From the NCBI RefSeq assembly GCF_900095205.1, contig NZ_LT606951.1, positions 372,001-436,000 on the forward strand: a DNA stretch of 64,000 nt. Direction: 5' to 3'. Position numbers and translations under genes: made by a program. Position 1 is the stretch's first letter. Each line of letters opens with the position of its first letter. This document shows positions 11,103 to 21,363 of the stretch, one piece after another. The notes under the pieces are model-generated. The model ran no database searches and had not been told where the DNA came from. It was given only the letters and a program-made list of their open reading frames with translations. The stretch comes from Polynucleobacter necessarius (GTDB taxonomy: Bacteria; Pseudomonadota; Gammaproteobacteria; Burkholderiales; Burkholderiaceae).

Positions 11103-11477
11103 TTATCTAAGTGGAATGCTAATGCTGGGAACGCTAATTAGATCAGTTTCTTTTGGGGGGGCTGGCATCACCGTGGAAGGGGGCGCCATTTCGTAACTGG
11201 TATACGGAGTTTTAACATCAACCTGGGTTGGAGAATTGGCATCCTTATATTCAGTAACTGTAGTGCCGTTTTTGTCTCTGTACTGATAGTTTGGTTTACG
11301 CGCCTCAGGGGTATTCATGGTGCCAGCTGGACTTACCGTAGGTGCAAGTGGTTGATTATTGATGCGGTTTAATTCGGCTGGACTGAGAGCTTGGCTGTTA
11401 TTCTGAGCTTGGACTGAAAGTGCTCCAAACAGACCAAAAACCATTAAAAAACTCGTCCGTACGAGGTTATGGCTCAT
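11103..11477 (-). CDS. DUF2782-like secreted protein
   Basis: Short exported protein of about 124 aa from the ATG at 11477. An N-terminal signal peptide ends near SVQAQ, followed by a Pro/Asn-rich linker and a YRDKNGTTVTEYKD segment resembling DUF2782, a family often found beside polA in betaproteobacteria. A longer start at 11510 adds MPYLTNLISHS and would spoil the signal-peptide charge pattern, so the inner Met is preferred. Function is unknown. It lies upstream of thrB on the same strand with an 18-base gap and is probably co-transcribed with it. Confidence 0.7.
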   Translation of the reverse strand: MSHNLVRTSFLMVFGLFGALSVQAQNNSQALSPAELNRINNQPLAPTVSPAGTMNTPEARKPNYQYRDKNGTTVTEYKDANSPTQVDVKTPYTSYEMAPPSTVMPAPPKETDLISVPSISIPLR

Positions 11478-11593
11478 TGAGTGGCTAATTAAGTTCGTTA
11501 AATAAGGCATTTTTTCACCTTTTTAAGCCTATTTTCGGATGGTTCCTTAACCAGACGTGTAGGCAATTCACAACTAGATTGTACGATTGCGGT

Positions 11594-14419
11594 ATGACTA
11601 AACATAGACTCTTGTTGGTAGATGGCTCTAGCTACCTCTATCGCGCCTTTCACGCCATGCCAGACCTCCGAAATGGGGCTGGAGAGCCCACTGGGGCTAT
11701 ATATGGCATGGTTAATATGATGCGCCGGGCTAGGTCAGAGCTCGAGGCAGACCACATAGCCTGTGTTTTCGATGCCAAGGGTAAGACTTTTCGCGATGAA
11801 ATGTACTCTGAATACAAGGCCCACCGCTCTCCGATGCCTGAGGATTTGGTCAAGCAGATTGAGCCCATTCATGCCATGGTGAAGGCCTTGGGTTGGCCTG
11901 TCCTGATGGTTTCGGGGGTTGAAGCGGATGATGTGATCGGGACTTTAGCTTGTCAGGCGACTCAGGCTGGCTGGGAGACCATCATTTCCACTGGCGACAA
12001 AGATCTGGCGCAACTTGTCAATCCATCAGTCACGCTTATCAATACGATGACAAACGAAAAGTTAGACATCGAGGGTGTAAAGGAAAAATTTGGTGTTCCT
12101 CCTGAGTTGATCGTAGATTATTTATCCATCATTGGCGACGCTGTTGATAACGTACCGGGCGTTCCTAAGGCAGGACCTAAAACGGCAAATAAATGGTTGG
12201 CTGAGTTTGGCAATCTAGATAACTTGATGGCCAATGCCGCTCAAGTTAAGGGTGTGGTGGGAGAAAATTTACGCGCTTCATTAGAGTGGTTGCCGCAAGC
12301 GCGCCAACTCATCACTGTAAAAACAGACTGTGATTTATCTCCACATCTCCCTGGTTTAGATGACCTGCATACCAAATCTGAAGACGCACCTTTATTGCGT
12401 GAATTGTTTGAGCGTTATGCGTTTAAAACTTGGTTGCGTGATGTAGAGAGGCAGCTGACTGGCTCGGATGGTCAGGCTTCTGAGGCGATATCGCTTGATT
12501 TAGCTGGCACTCCAATTATCAGCGCTTCAGAAGAGGACGACTCCAAGCCATTGCGTGTAATTGCAAGCGCTCCTACCAAAGCGTTATCGCAAAATACAAC
12601 AGATTTTCAAGGTGCAATTGAACGTAGTTATGAGTGCGTGACGGATGAAGCTAGTTTGGAGAAGTGGCTGGAAAAGATTGAGGCTGCAGAGCTGACTGCA
12701 GTGGACACAGAGACAACCAGCTTAGACGCTCTAGCTGCTGAATTGGTTGGCATCTCCTTGTCTGTGAAGCCAGGTGAAGCCTGTTACATACCAGTTGCAC
12801 ATCGTAATGGTGAGGTGCAGCTAGATCGCGTCTATGTACTTGAAAAAATCAGGCCTTGGTTAGAGAGTGCTACGAAATTAAAAGTAGGTCAAAACCTCAA
12901 GTACGACACGCATATTTTTGCAAACTACGGAATCACATTACGGGGCATTGCATTTGATACTCTGCTGGAATCATATGTGCTTGAGTCTCATCTTCCTCAC
13001 AATATGGATAGTTTGGCAGAACGTCATCTCGGCATGAAAACGATCCGCTATGAAGAGGTCTGTGGCAAAGGGGTTCATCAGCTTGGTTTTGACCAAGTAG
13101 ATTTGAAAATCGCAACCGACTATGCAGCAGAAGACGCTGACATTACATTGCGCCTCCATCTAGAGCTATGGCCCCAGATACAGGAAAGTCCAGGCTTGCT
13201 TTATATCTATGAACAAGCAGAGATGCCGGCCATGCGTGTGCTTGGCATTATGGAGCGTAATGGCATTCGGATAGATTCTGCATTGTTAGCAAAACAAGGT
13301 CAACAGGTAGGCAAGCGTCTCTTAGAGCTTGAGGGTGAGGTACATCAACTGGCAGGTCAGCCATTTAATATTCAGTCTCCTAAACAGATTGCGGAAATAT
13401 TGTTTGGGCGACTTGAATTACCAGTAATTAAAAAGACGCCTTCTGGTGCGCCCTCTACTGATGAAGAGGTCTTGCAGAAGTTGGCTGAAGACTATCCCCT
13501 TCCAGCGCGAATTCTGGACTACCGTAGTTTGGCAAAGTTGATGTCAACCTACATTGAAAAGCTTCCCCGCATGGCTGATCCAAAGACGGGACGCATCCAT
13601 ACCAACTTTTCTCAGGCTACCGCAGTCACAGGGCGGTTAGCGTCTAGCGATCCAAATCTGCAAAATATCCCGGTGCGCACAGAAGAGGGTAGACGTATTC
13701 GGGAGGCATTTATTCCCGCTGAGGGTTGTAAATTATTATCAGCCGATTACTCCCAAATTGAGCTGCGTATCATGGCTCATATTGCTGAAGACGAAAATCT
13801 TTTAGCTACCTTTAGAGATGGTAAAGACGTCCATCAAGCAACTGCAGCAGAAATTTTTGGAGTTCCCTTAGAGGATGTAAATTCAGGGCAACGTCGTTAT
13901 GCTAAAGCGATCAACTTTGGTCTTATTTATGGCATGAGTGCTTTTGGATTGGCTGGAAATTTGGGTATTGAGCGATCTGCAGCCCAAAATTACATAGCCA
14001 AATACTTTGATCGTTATCCAGGCGTTGCTCAGTATATGGAGCGTACCCGTCTCGAAGCTCGGGAGAATGGGTATGTGGAGACGGTTTTCGGGAGACGCCT
14101 TTGGTTGCCAAAGATTAAGGGTTCTAATGGCCATCGTCGTCAAGGTGCAGAGCGTGCAGCCATTAATGCGCCGATGCAGGGTACTGCTGCAGATCTCATT
14201 AAGTTAGCCATGATTGCCATCGAAAATTGGCTAGAAAAAGAGCAGTTAAAAACGAAAATGCTGCTTCAGGTGCATGATGAATTGGTGTTCGATGTGCCCT
14301 TTGATGAGATTGAATTGCTGCAGACCAAGTTGCCAGATTTGATGTGTCATGGCGCTCAACTGAAAGTGCCTTTGATGGTCAGCATTGGGATTGGCGATAA
14401 TTGGGAAGAGGCGCACTAA
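11594..14419 (+). CDS. polA: DNA polymerase I
   Basis: Replicative gap-filling and repair polymerase, about 941 aa from MTKHRLLLVDG. An in-frame start at 11579 adds only MYDCG. It has the N-terminal 5'-3' exonuclease (DGSSYLYRAFHA, STGDKDLAQLV) and a central 3'-5' exonuclease domain (DTETTSLDA, KVGQNLKYD). The family A polymerase has motif A DYSQIELRIMAH, motif B RRYAKAINFGLIYGMS and motif C LQVHDELVFD. All exonuclease and polymerase metal ligands I can place are present. The frame is intact. Confidence 0.97.
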   Translation: MTKHRLLLVDGSSYLYRAFHAMPDLRNGAGEPTGAIYGMVNMMRRARSELEADHIACVFDAKGKTFRDEMYSEYKAHRSPMPEDLVKQIEPIHAMVKALGWPVLMVSGVEADDVIGTLACQATQAGWETIISTGDKDLAQLVNPSVTLINTMTNEKLDIEGVKEKFGVPPELIVDYLSIIGDAVDNVPGVPKAGPKTANKWLAEFGNLDNLMANAAQVKGVVGENLRASLEWLPQARQLITVKTDCDLSPHLPGLDDLHTKSEDAPLLRELFERYAFKTWLRDVERQLTGSDGQASEAISLDLAGTPIISASEEDDSKPLRVIASAPTKALSQNTTDFQGAIERSYECVTDEASLEKWLEKIEAAELTAVDTETTSLDALAAELVGISLSVKPGEACYIPVAHRNGEVQLDRVYVLEKIRPWLESATKLKVGQNLKYDTHIFANYGITLRGIAFDTLLESYVLESHLPHNMDSLAERHLGMKTIRYEEVCGKGVHQLGFDQVDLKIATDYAAEDADITLRLHLELWPQIQESPGLLYIYEQAEMPAMRVLGIMERNGIRIDSALLAKQGQQVGKRLLELEGEVHQLAGQPFNIQSPKQIAEILFGRLELPVIKKTPSGAPSTDEEVLQKLAEDYPLPARILDYRSLAKLMSTYIEKLPRMADPKTGRIHTNFSQATAVTGRLASSDPNLQNIPVRTEEGRRIREAFIPAEGCKLLSADYSQIELRIMAHIAEDENLLATFRDGKDVHQATAAEIFGVPLEDVNSGQRRYAKAINFGLIYGMSAFGLAGNLGIERSAAQNYIAKYFDRYPGVAQYMERTRLEARENGYVETVFGRRLWLPKIKGSNGHRRQGAERAAINAPMQGTAADLIKLAMIAIENWLEKEQLKTKMLLQVHDELVFDVPFDEIELLQTKLPDLMCHGAQLKVPLMVSIGIGDNWEEAH

Positions 14420-14455
14420 GAATTCCATGAAAAATCCAAGATAGGAGACAAAATA

Positions 14456-15331
14456 ATGGGTAACAATATTCAAAATAGTCGACGCAATTTTATGAAGACG
14501 TTTGCGTTGGGAGCTACTGCAATAGGGGTCGGATTTGTTACGGCATCCGAGCCAGTGCTGGCTGCTACCATTGAGACCGATTTCAAAGGACTGAAGGCTG
14601 GCGAGCAGATAATTCCAGTTGGTAGTTTTCAGTTACCTGCATATGTTTCGCGCCCAGAAAATGCCAAAGGATCTTTGCCTGTCATTATTGTGGTGAGCGA
14701 AATTTTTGGTGTTCATGAATATATTACTGACGTTACACGGCGTTTTGCAAAGCTGGGTTATCTCGCCATTGCTCCAGAATTTTTTACTCGCGCAGGCGAT
14801 CCAAACGCTTTCGGAACAATTGCAGAGATTCAGCAAAATATTGTTGCCAAAACACCTGATTCACAAGTTTTAAATGACTTACAGGCTGCTTTAGTCTGGG
14901 CTGGTAAAAATGGTGGGGATTTGAAAAGAGTTGGCGTTACTGGTTTCTGTTGGGGTGGCCGCATTACTTGGTTATCCGCAACCTTGCCTCAGGTACGTGC
15001 AGGCGTAGCTTGGTATGGACGACTCGTTGGTGAAAAGACAGAGAATAGCCCGCGTCATCCAGTAGATATCGCAGCAGACCTAAAAGCTCCGGTACTTGGT
15101 TTATATGGAGCGGCTGATACTGGTATTTCCTTGGAGAGCGTTGACCAAATGCGCGCTGCTTTAGCGCAAGCAGCCCCCAAGAATCCAGCAGCAAAAGCTT
15201 GTCAGTTTGAGATTTATCCTGATACGCCTCATGCATTTCACGCAGACTATCGCGCCAGTTATCGCGAAGGCCCAGCAAAGGATAGTTGGGAAAAGTGCCT
15301 CGCTTGGTTTAAGAAAATGGGAGTAGCGTAA
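14456..15331 (+). CDS. Dienelactone hydrolase family protein with Tat signal
   Basis: A 291-aa alpha/beta hydrolase of the dienelactone hydrolase family (YghX-like). The twin-arginine signal SRRNFMKTFALG at residues 8-19 points to folded export. The catalytic triad is visible: Cys in GFCWGGR, Asp in GAADTG and His in TPHAFHADY. A good Shine-Dalgarno sequence (AGGAGA) precedes the ATG. It lies between polA and a ZIP transporter gene on the same strand. The substrate is unknown, since these enzymes cleave various lactones and esters. Confidence 0.85.
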   Translation: MGNNIQNSRRNFMKTFALGATAIGVGFVTASEPVLAATIETDFKGLKAGEQIIPVGSFQLPAYVSRPENAKGSLPVIIVVSEIFGVHEYITDVTRRFAKLGYLAIAPEFFTRAGDPNAFGTIAEIQQNIVAKTPDSQVLNDLQAALVWAGKNGGDLKRVGVTGFCWGGRITWLSATLPQVRAGVAWYGRLVGEKTENSPRHPVDIAADLKAPVLGLYGAADTGISLESVDQMRAALAQAAPKNPAAKACQFEIYPDTPHAFHADYRASYREGPAKDSWEKCLAWFKKMGVA

Positions 15332-15336
15332 GCGTA

Positions 15337-16110
15337 ATGACTGTTTTACAAAGCATTCTCTTGGTTACAGCGTTAGCGGGCACTGCGAGCGTATTAGTTG
15401 CAGCAAGCTGCTCTTTAGCCATGCTTTCCAAGATGGTCAACAACATGGTGAGTTTGTCTGTTGGCATTTTGCTGGCTACAGCATTACTCCATTCATTGCC
15501 TGAGGCCTTTAGCATGGAGGGCACAAAGCCTCAGCTTTTATTTGCCACTTTGCTTGGTGGTCTTTTAGGCTTTTTCTTGCTTGAGAAAATTGCCCTGTTG
15601 CGTCATGACCATCATCATGAGGGTGATGGTCACCACCATCATTATGGGCATGATGCAGAAAATGCTGGGCGAAGCGGCTGGATGATTTTGGTGGGGGATG
15701 GCATTCATAACCTTGTAGATGGCATCTTGATAGCCGCTGCATTTATGGCCGACTATCAGGTGGGGATGTTTACAGCGATAGCGATCATTGCGCATGAGAT
15801 TCCACAAGAGATCGGCGACTTCATCGTCTTGCTTAATGCTGGCTTCTCGCGTGCGCGTGCCCTGTTGTATAATTTTATCTGCGGTTTATCAGCGGTAGTC
15901 GGTGGCGTGCTTGCATACTTCTTCTTGGAGCGGGCACATGCAGCCATGCCTTATTTGCTGGTCATTGCTTCTAGTAGTTTTATTTATATTGCGGTGAGTG
16001 ATTTGATTCCGCAAATGCACCGTCGTCCACACTGGGCTGAATCTTTGCGTCAAACAATATTGATTGCTTGTGGCGTAGGATTTGTCGTCCTACTATCGCT
16101 CTTGCACTAA
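15337..16110 (+). CDS. ZIP family metal transporter
   Basis: Inner-membrane transporter of divalent metal (probably zinc), 257 aa, with about eight hydrophobic segments. A histidine-rich cytoplasmic loop lies at residues 90-105 (HDHHHEGDGHHHHYGHD). The ZIP signature residues are in GDGIHNLVDG and AHEIPQEIGDF. It begins 5 bases after the hydrolase stop, suggesting co-transcription. The frame is intact. Confidence 0.88.
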   Translation: MTVLQSILLVTALAGTASVLVAASCSLAMLSKMVNNMVSLSVGILLATALLHSLPEAFSMEGTKPQLLFATLLGGLLGFFLLEKIALLRHDHHHEGDGHHHHYGHDAENAGRSGWMILVGDGIHNLVDGILIAAAFMADYQVGMFTAIAIIAHEIPQEIGDFIVLLNAGFSRARALLYNFICGLSAVVGGVLAYFFLERAHAAMPYLLVIASSSFIYIAVSDLIPQMHRRPHWAESLRQTILIACGVGFVVLLSLLH

Positions 16111-16944
16111 TTTAGAGCTCAACTGGGCGAGCAGAGTCTGCGTACCACTCGCTCCAACTTCCTGCATAAAGGCGTGAGCCTTTAAACCCTGCGACTTCCA
16201 TAGCTAGCAGATTATGACAAGCAGTTACTCCAGATCCACATTGATGAATCACTTCGGAGGCTTTAATTGGGCCGAGAAATTCTGAAAACTCTTTGAGAAC
16301 AACTGTTCCGGAGTCTTAAATGCAGTTGCATTGAGATTATTTTTAAAGAAGCGATTCAGGGCACCAGGTATATGGCCACCAACAGGATCAAGCGTTTCAT
16401 TTTGTCCATGAAAGCGGTCATCCGCTCGTGCATCGATGACCTTATTTTTCTTTGACTGAAGATTGCCAAGGACTTCATCAACGAGAACTAATCCTGCAAA
16501 GGGCATCACCCCAACGGCCTGGGTACATGGATTAGGTAATCCAGGAATGGTACCCATCGGACTATTCCACGCGTCCAAACCGCCATCTAGAACGCGAACA
16601 TGGGCATGACCTGTGGCTTTGAGCATCCACCATAAGCGACTAGCGTATACCGAGCCTTGCTTATCGTAAGCAACAACCAAGGTATTGGGGCTAATACCCA
16701 AACGCGTTTTGGTTTGCGCCCAAGCCTCTGGGCTAGGAAGAGGGTGCCTACCGTTAGATCCAATCTTGTTGCCCGACATATCATTATCGAGATTGACATA
16801 AATTGCGCCAGGGATATGACTTTCTTCGTAAGATTTTTTACCACTTTGTGGATCCGCTAGATCAAAGCGACAATCGCACAGCAAGACATTCTCGCCACTA
16901 TTGAGGATTTCTTTTAATTGATTCGCTGAGATTAGAGGAGTCAT
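16111..16944 (-). pseudogene. Broken rhodanese-type sulfurtransferase
   Basis: A two-domain thiosulfate/3-mercaptopyruvate sulfurtransferase starting at MTPLISANQLKEIL (ATG at 16944, Shine-Dalgarno CAGGAAG). The frame stays open to 16249, but a frameshift near 16300 pushes the C-terminus out. The catalytic loop [10 protein letters not shown] and the end [16 protein letters not shown] are encoded in another frame, reaching a stop at 16111. Without that loop the product cannot transfer sulfur. The upstream oxygenase remnant reads in-frame into this gene without a stop. Confidence 0.85.
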
Positions 16945-18106
16945 GATGCTTCCTGTTTTATGTGACGAGAGCGTTATATGAAAACTATCAAACTGAGTTG
17001 ATTGTGCGCCTTCAAATTTCATGACGCGACGATACCATTCATGAAAGTGCTGCATACCGTCTTCCATTGGACTTTGATATGGACCTACTTCATTGATGCC
17101 GCGCGCCAGTAGGGCTGCACGTCCTTGGTCCATGCGTTCGCCGATTTCATCATCTTCGATGCAAGTTTCCATATAAGCTGCACGCTCTGCTTCTAAAAAC
17201 TCGCGCTCGAATAATGCAATTTCTTCTGGGTAGAACTCCACAATATTGCGAGTTTTACCAGGCCCCATAGGGTGCAGTGTTGATACGCAGAGAACTCCTG
17301 GATACCACTCCACCATGACATTAGGATAGTAGGTAAGCCAAATGACGCCGTGGCGTGGGGCCTTTGCCGTCAAATTGGCGCAGGACAGCCTCATACCAGT
17401 TACGGTAAGTTGACGAACCCGGGGTTTGTAAATCTTTATGAATACCTACCGTTTGTACGCTATGCCAATCACTAAACTCCCAATGCAAATCTTCGCAAGA
17501 AACAAACTTGCCTAAACCTGGGTGGAAAGGAACAACGTGATAGTCCTCCAAAAAACCTCGATGAATGTTTTCCAGTTGTAGTTGCATTCATGTACTTCAA
17601 CATGGTCTAGAACATAACCATCAAACTTGAGGTCGTCAGCTACGCCGAGTTTGGCAAGATCAGAACGCACATCGTGCGGACCTTCAAACAGTAGCCCTTG
17701 CCAATTCTGCAGAGGGGACTTACCCAGATTTAGACATGGCTTATCTTCAAAGTGTGGAGCACCTAATAGAGTGCCACCTAAGTCATAAGTCCAACGATGT
17801 AATGGGCCAAACAATATTGTCTGCTTTGCCACCGCCATTGAGCATGAGCGCTTGACGGTGACGACAAACGTTTGAAAGAAGTTCTACGCCGGATTCATTG
17901 CGAACCAGAATGCGACCTTCATTTTCCGCACTTAAAGTTTGATACGAGCTAATTTCAGGCACCATTAATTCATGGCCGACATAGCCTGGTCCCTGCTTAA
18001 AAAGCAGTTCAATTTCCCGCTGATACAAGTCAGCGTCAAAGTATGCCGAAACCGGCAGTTGTAGATTGGACGGCGCAAGCTTCTGCGCGGTAGCCAGATT
18101 AGTCAT
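16945..18106 (-). pseudogene. Broken Rieske-type aromatic ring-hydroxylating oxygenase, alpha subunit
   Basis: Remnant of a Rieske [2Fe-2S]/non-haem iron oxygenase. The first Rieske half CRHRQALMLNGGG and the second half PLHRWTYDLGG are split by a G insertion near 17805 that destroys the Cys codon of the C-x2-H motif. A T-run deletion (minus strand, 17550-17555) splits NWKTFIE from EDYHVVPFHPGLG, which holds the iron ligands. A third shift lies near 17360. The last segment runs without a stop into the rhodanese frame, so the natural end is unclear. It is a rare decayed locus inside the housekeeping half. Confidence 0.85.
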
Positions 18107-18267
18107 TCTCCCCACCCCCGAAAACATCAGCCGAAGCTAAGCGGAATAACCAATCCAACCATCGACGGATCGATATTGGAAAGGAAGGGGTGGATTATAC
18201 CCATCCAAAAGGCTTCTCGCTTTAAGATGTGGGGTTATCCGTGTAGGAAATAGGAAGGAAATTACTT

Positions 18268-18501
18268 GTGCCAGCTAAGAAGTCAGAGAACCCAAAACCT
18301 GGTCTCGAGGTCCAAATTGACCCCGAATTACGCTATGAAGAAGCAGTAAAAGAGCTAGAAAAGCTGATTTCCGATATGGAATCTGGCAAATTTTCCCTAG
18401 AAGAAACATTGCTGGCTTATCAGAGGGGCGCAGCTTTGCTAAAACACTGTCAAGGTATGTTGGCTCAAGTTGAGCAACAGGTTCGAGTATTTGAGGCCTA
18501 A
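18268..18501 (+). CDS. xseB: Exodeoxyribonuclease VII small subunit
   Basis: The 77-aa small subunit of ExoVII, which with XseA degrades single-stranded DNA. The family core is visible (YEEAVKELEKLISDMESGKFSLEETL, residues 24-49), followed by AYQRGAALLKHCQ. It starts with GTG at 18268, supported by AGGAAGGA just upstream. It shares the base of TAATG with ispA and heads the xseB-ispA-dxs-folE2 cluster. Confidence 0.93.
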   Translation: MPAKKSENPKPGLEVQIDPELRYEEAVKELEKLISDMESGKFSLEETLLAYQRGAALLKHCQGMLAQVEQQVRVFEA

Positions 18502-19403
18502 TGACCAACGTTTTTCAATTTCAAGAATGGGTTAATGCCCATTCTCAGCGAGCTGAGTGGGCTCTAGATCGCTTGCTCGATTCTGCGCAGACTGTCCCGC
18601 AGCGATTGCATGAAGCCATGCGCTATGCCGCACAAGGCGGAGGGAAGCGTATTCGCCCTTTGTTGGTCTATGCGGCAGGACAACTTAGTGTTGGTTCAGA
18701 GACTGTAAATGGAGATGTCTTGGATGCAGCGGCTGTAGCGATAGAGTGTATTCATGCTTACTCGCTAGTGCATGATGATATGCCTTGCATGGATGATGAT
18801 GACTTGCGTCGCGGTCGTCCAACGGTTCACAAGGCCTTTGATGAAGCCACCGCACTCTTAGTTGGGGATGCCTTGCAAACCCGTGCCTTTGAAATTTTGG
18901 CTAATGCACATGGTGATGCTGAAGTTCAACTGCGCATGATGAAGGCTTTGGCAGCCGCTTCTGGATCCCGTGGGATGGCCGGTGGGCAGGCGATTGACCT
19001 TGAGAGTGTTGGCAAAAAACTCGATCTCGTGGGTTTGAAGCAAATGCATGCCATGAAGACCGGTGCCTTACTAACCTGTGCAGTGGAGTTGGGCGGCATT
19101 GCCGCGCATTTGCAAAGCTCCCAAATGGAGCAACTACAACGTTATTCAAAAGTTCTGGGTTTGGCATTTCAGATTGTGGATGATGTACTGGATGCCACCG
19201 CTGATAGTCAAACCCTCGGTAAGACAGCTGGTAAAGACGCTGCCAATGACAAGCCAACCTATATCACTTTGATGGGTTTAGACTATGCACAGAAACAAGC
19301 TAAAGAACTCCAGGAAACCGCTATAGCGAGCTTGGATGGATTTGGCGAGCAAGCCCAAGCATTAAAAGATTTGGCTCTCTTGGTGGTTAATAGAAGTAAA
19401 TAA
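18501..19403 (+). CDS. ispA: Farnesyl diphosphate synthase
   Basis: Trans-prenyltransferase of 300 aa that condenses DMAPP/GPP with IPP to farnesyl diphosphate, precursor of undecaprenyl phosphate and quinone side chains. The first Asp-rich motif is DDMPCMDDDDLRRGRP and the second is QIVDDVLD. GGGKRIRPLL is the IPP-binding segment. The ATG overlaps the xseB stop by one base. It is followed by dxs, so early and late isoprenoid steps are co-expressed. The frame is intact. Confidence 0.95.
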   Translation: MTNVFQFQEWVNAHSQRAEWALDRLLDSAQTVPQRLHEAMRYAAQGGGKRIRPLLVYAAGQLSVGSETVNGDVLDAAAVAIECIHAYSLVHDDMPCMDDDDLRRGRPTVHKAFDEATALLVGDALQTRAFEILANAHGDAEVQLRMMKALAAASGSRGMAGGQAIDLESVGKKLDLVGLKQMHAMKTGALLTCAVELGGIAAHLQSSQMEQLQRYSKVLGLAFQIVDDVLDATADSQTLGKTAGKDAANDKPTYITLMGLDYAQKQAKELQETAIASLDGFGEQAQALKDLALLVVNRSK

Positions 19404-19436
19404 GAGAAACAGATTCTTACAGATTATGAAGATTCA

Positions 19437-21338
19437 ATGACTTTAGATTCCATCAACTCCCCTACCGAACTCAAAAAACTCTCACGCGAAGAGCTTCCTG
19501 TTTTAGCTGAGCAGTTACGTGAGTTTGTTTTGGATTCAGTATCTAAAACAGGCGGTCATCTTTCATCCAATTTAGGAACTGTGGAGTTATCAATTGCATT
19601 GCATTATGTATTTGACACGCCAGACGATCGCATTGTATGGGATGTGGGGCATCAAAGTTATCCGCATAAAATTCTCACTGGTCGACGTGAACGCATGAAC
19701 ACATTGCGTCAATACAAAGGACTCTCTGGATTTCCGCATCGCTCTGAGAGTGAGTTTGATGCATTTGGTACAGGCCATTCATCAACCAGTATTTCTGCTG
19801 CAATGGGAATGGCGCGGGCATTTCAAACCAAAGGTGAGCGACATGTGTCGGTAGCAGTCATTGGTGATAGCGCGATGACGGGGGGCCAAGCTTTCGAGGC
19901 CATGAATAATGCAGGCGTGTATGACGACCTGCCATTAGTTGTTATTTTGAATGACAACGATATGTCTATCTCGCCAGCAGTAGGTGCGCTTAATCGTCAC
20001 TTGGCAAGATTGCTCAGCGGCAACATTTACTCAGCAACTAAAAAAGGGATTGATAGCGTTTTGTCGATTGCACCGCCATTGCGTGAGTTCGCTAAACGCC
20101 TTGAAGATCATGCCAAAGGCATGGTTTCTCCATCGACCATTTTTCAGGAGTTTGGCTTTAATTACTTCGGCCCGATCGATGGTCACGACCTTGATGCCTT
20201 GATTCCGATGTTGCAAAATGTCCACCGTTTGGCCCTTGAAGGGCGCGGCCCGCAGCTCTTACATGTAGTGACCAAAAAAGGTCAAGGCTATGAGTTGGCT
20301 GAGGCTGATCCGGTGCTGTATCACGGACCAAGTAAATTTAATTCTGAAGAGGGTGTTAAAAAATCGACTGCTAGCAAAAAAACCTTTACTCAAGTCTTTA
20401 GTGAGTGGTTGTGCGATATGGCGCATGCCGATCCTATGCTCATTGGTATTACTCCTGCTATGCGTGAAGGTTCTGGCTTAGTTGAGTTTGAAAAGAATTT
20501 CCCAAAGCGTTACTACGATGTAGGTATTGCTGAGCAACATGCAGTGACATTTGCAGCGGGTATGGCATGCGAAGGCATGAAACCCGTGGTGGCGATATAT
20601 TCCACTTTCTTACAGCGTGGGTATGACCAACTGATTCATGACGTAGCGTTGCAAGATTTACCCGTATTGTTTGCGCTTGATCGCGCAGGCTTGGTTGGCG
20701 CTGATGGCGCTACTCATGCAGGTGCGTATGACATTCCATTCTTGCGTTGTATCCCGAATATGTTGGTGTTGACACCAGCAGATGAAGCGGAGTGCCGTGA
20801 TTTATTAACGACAGCTTTTCATCAACCACACCCAAGTGCAGTTCGCTATCCACGTGGTTCGGGTGTTGGAACCATCCCATCAAAAGAGCTGAGAACTGTA
20901 CCTCTAGGTAAAGGTGAGATACGACGCAAATCGGGTGCGCCCACTGGACAGCGTGTAGCAATTTTGTCATTTGGCACTTTGCTCTACTCGGCACTTGAGG
21001 TGGCTGAAGGTATTGATGCCACAGTGGCCAATATGCGTTTTGTGAAACCCCTCGATATAGATTTAATTCAATCTTTGGCTGTAGACTACGATTATTTTGT
21101 GACAATTGAAGATGGCGCGATTGCTGGCGGAGCTGGAAGCGCTTGCTTAGAGGCACTTTCTAAGCTTGGAATTAACAAGCCCCTCTTGCAGTTAGGCCTT
21201 CCTGACCAATTCATCGAACACGGTGAATATAACCTGTTGATGACTAAGTGTGGCTTGGATGTGGAGGGCATCACTAACTCCATAAAACAGCGTTTTCCGG
21301 CTGTAGTAGCCATAAATTCAGTGCTGGCAGGCAAATAA
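19437..21338 (+). CDS. dxs: 1-deoxy-D-xylulose-5-phosphate synthase
   Basis: First enzyme of the MEP isoprenoid pathway. It is a thiamine-diphosphate enzyme joining pyruvate and glyceraldehyde-3-phosphate. The 633-aa length is standard. The TPP-binding region [18 protein letters not shown] runs on to [12 protein letters not shown]. The catalytic Glu lies in [14 protein letters not shown]. Pyrimidine and transketolase C-terminal domains are complete. It is the third gene of the xseB operon. The frame is intact. Confidence 0.97.
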   Translation: MTLDSINSPTELKKLSREELPVLAEQLREFVLDSVSKTGGHLSSNLGTVELSIALHYVFDTPDDRIVWDVGHQSYPHKILTGRRERMNTLRQYKGLSGFPHRSESEFDAFGTGHSSTSISAAMGMARAFQTKGERHVSVAVIGDSAMTGGQAFEAMNNAGVYDDLPLVVILNDNDMSISPAVGALNRHLARLLSGNIYSATKKGIDSVLSIAPPLREFAKRLEDHAKGMVSPSTIFQEFGFNYFGPIDGHDLDALIPMLQNVHRLALEGRGPQLLHVVTKKGQGYELAEADPVLYHGPSKFNSEEGVKKSTASKKTFTQVFSEWLCDMAHADPMLIGITPAMREGSGLVEFEKNFPKRYYDVGIAEQHAVTFAAGMACEGMKPVVAIYSTFLQRGYDQLIHDVALQDLPVLFALDRAGLVGADGATHAGAYDIPFLRCIPNMLVLTPADEAECRDLLTTAFHQPHPSAVRYPRGSGVGTIPSKELRTVPLGKGEIRRKSGAPTGQRVAILSFGTLLYSALEVAEGIDATVANMRFVKPLDIDLIQSLAVDYDYFVTIEDGAIAGGAGSACLEALSKLGINKPLLQLGLPDQFIEHGEYNLLMTKCGLDVEGITNSIKQRFPAVVAINSVLAGK

Positions 21339-21363
21339 GCCTGTTTTGCCTGAAAATAGAGCT

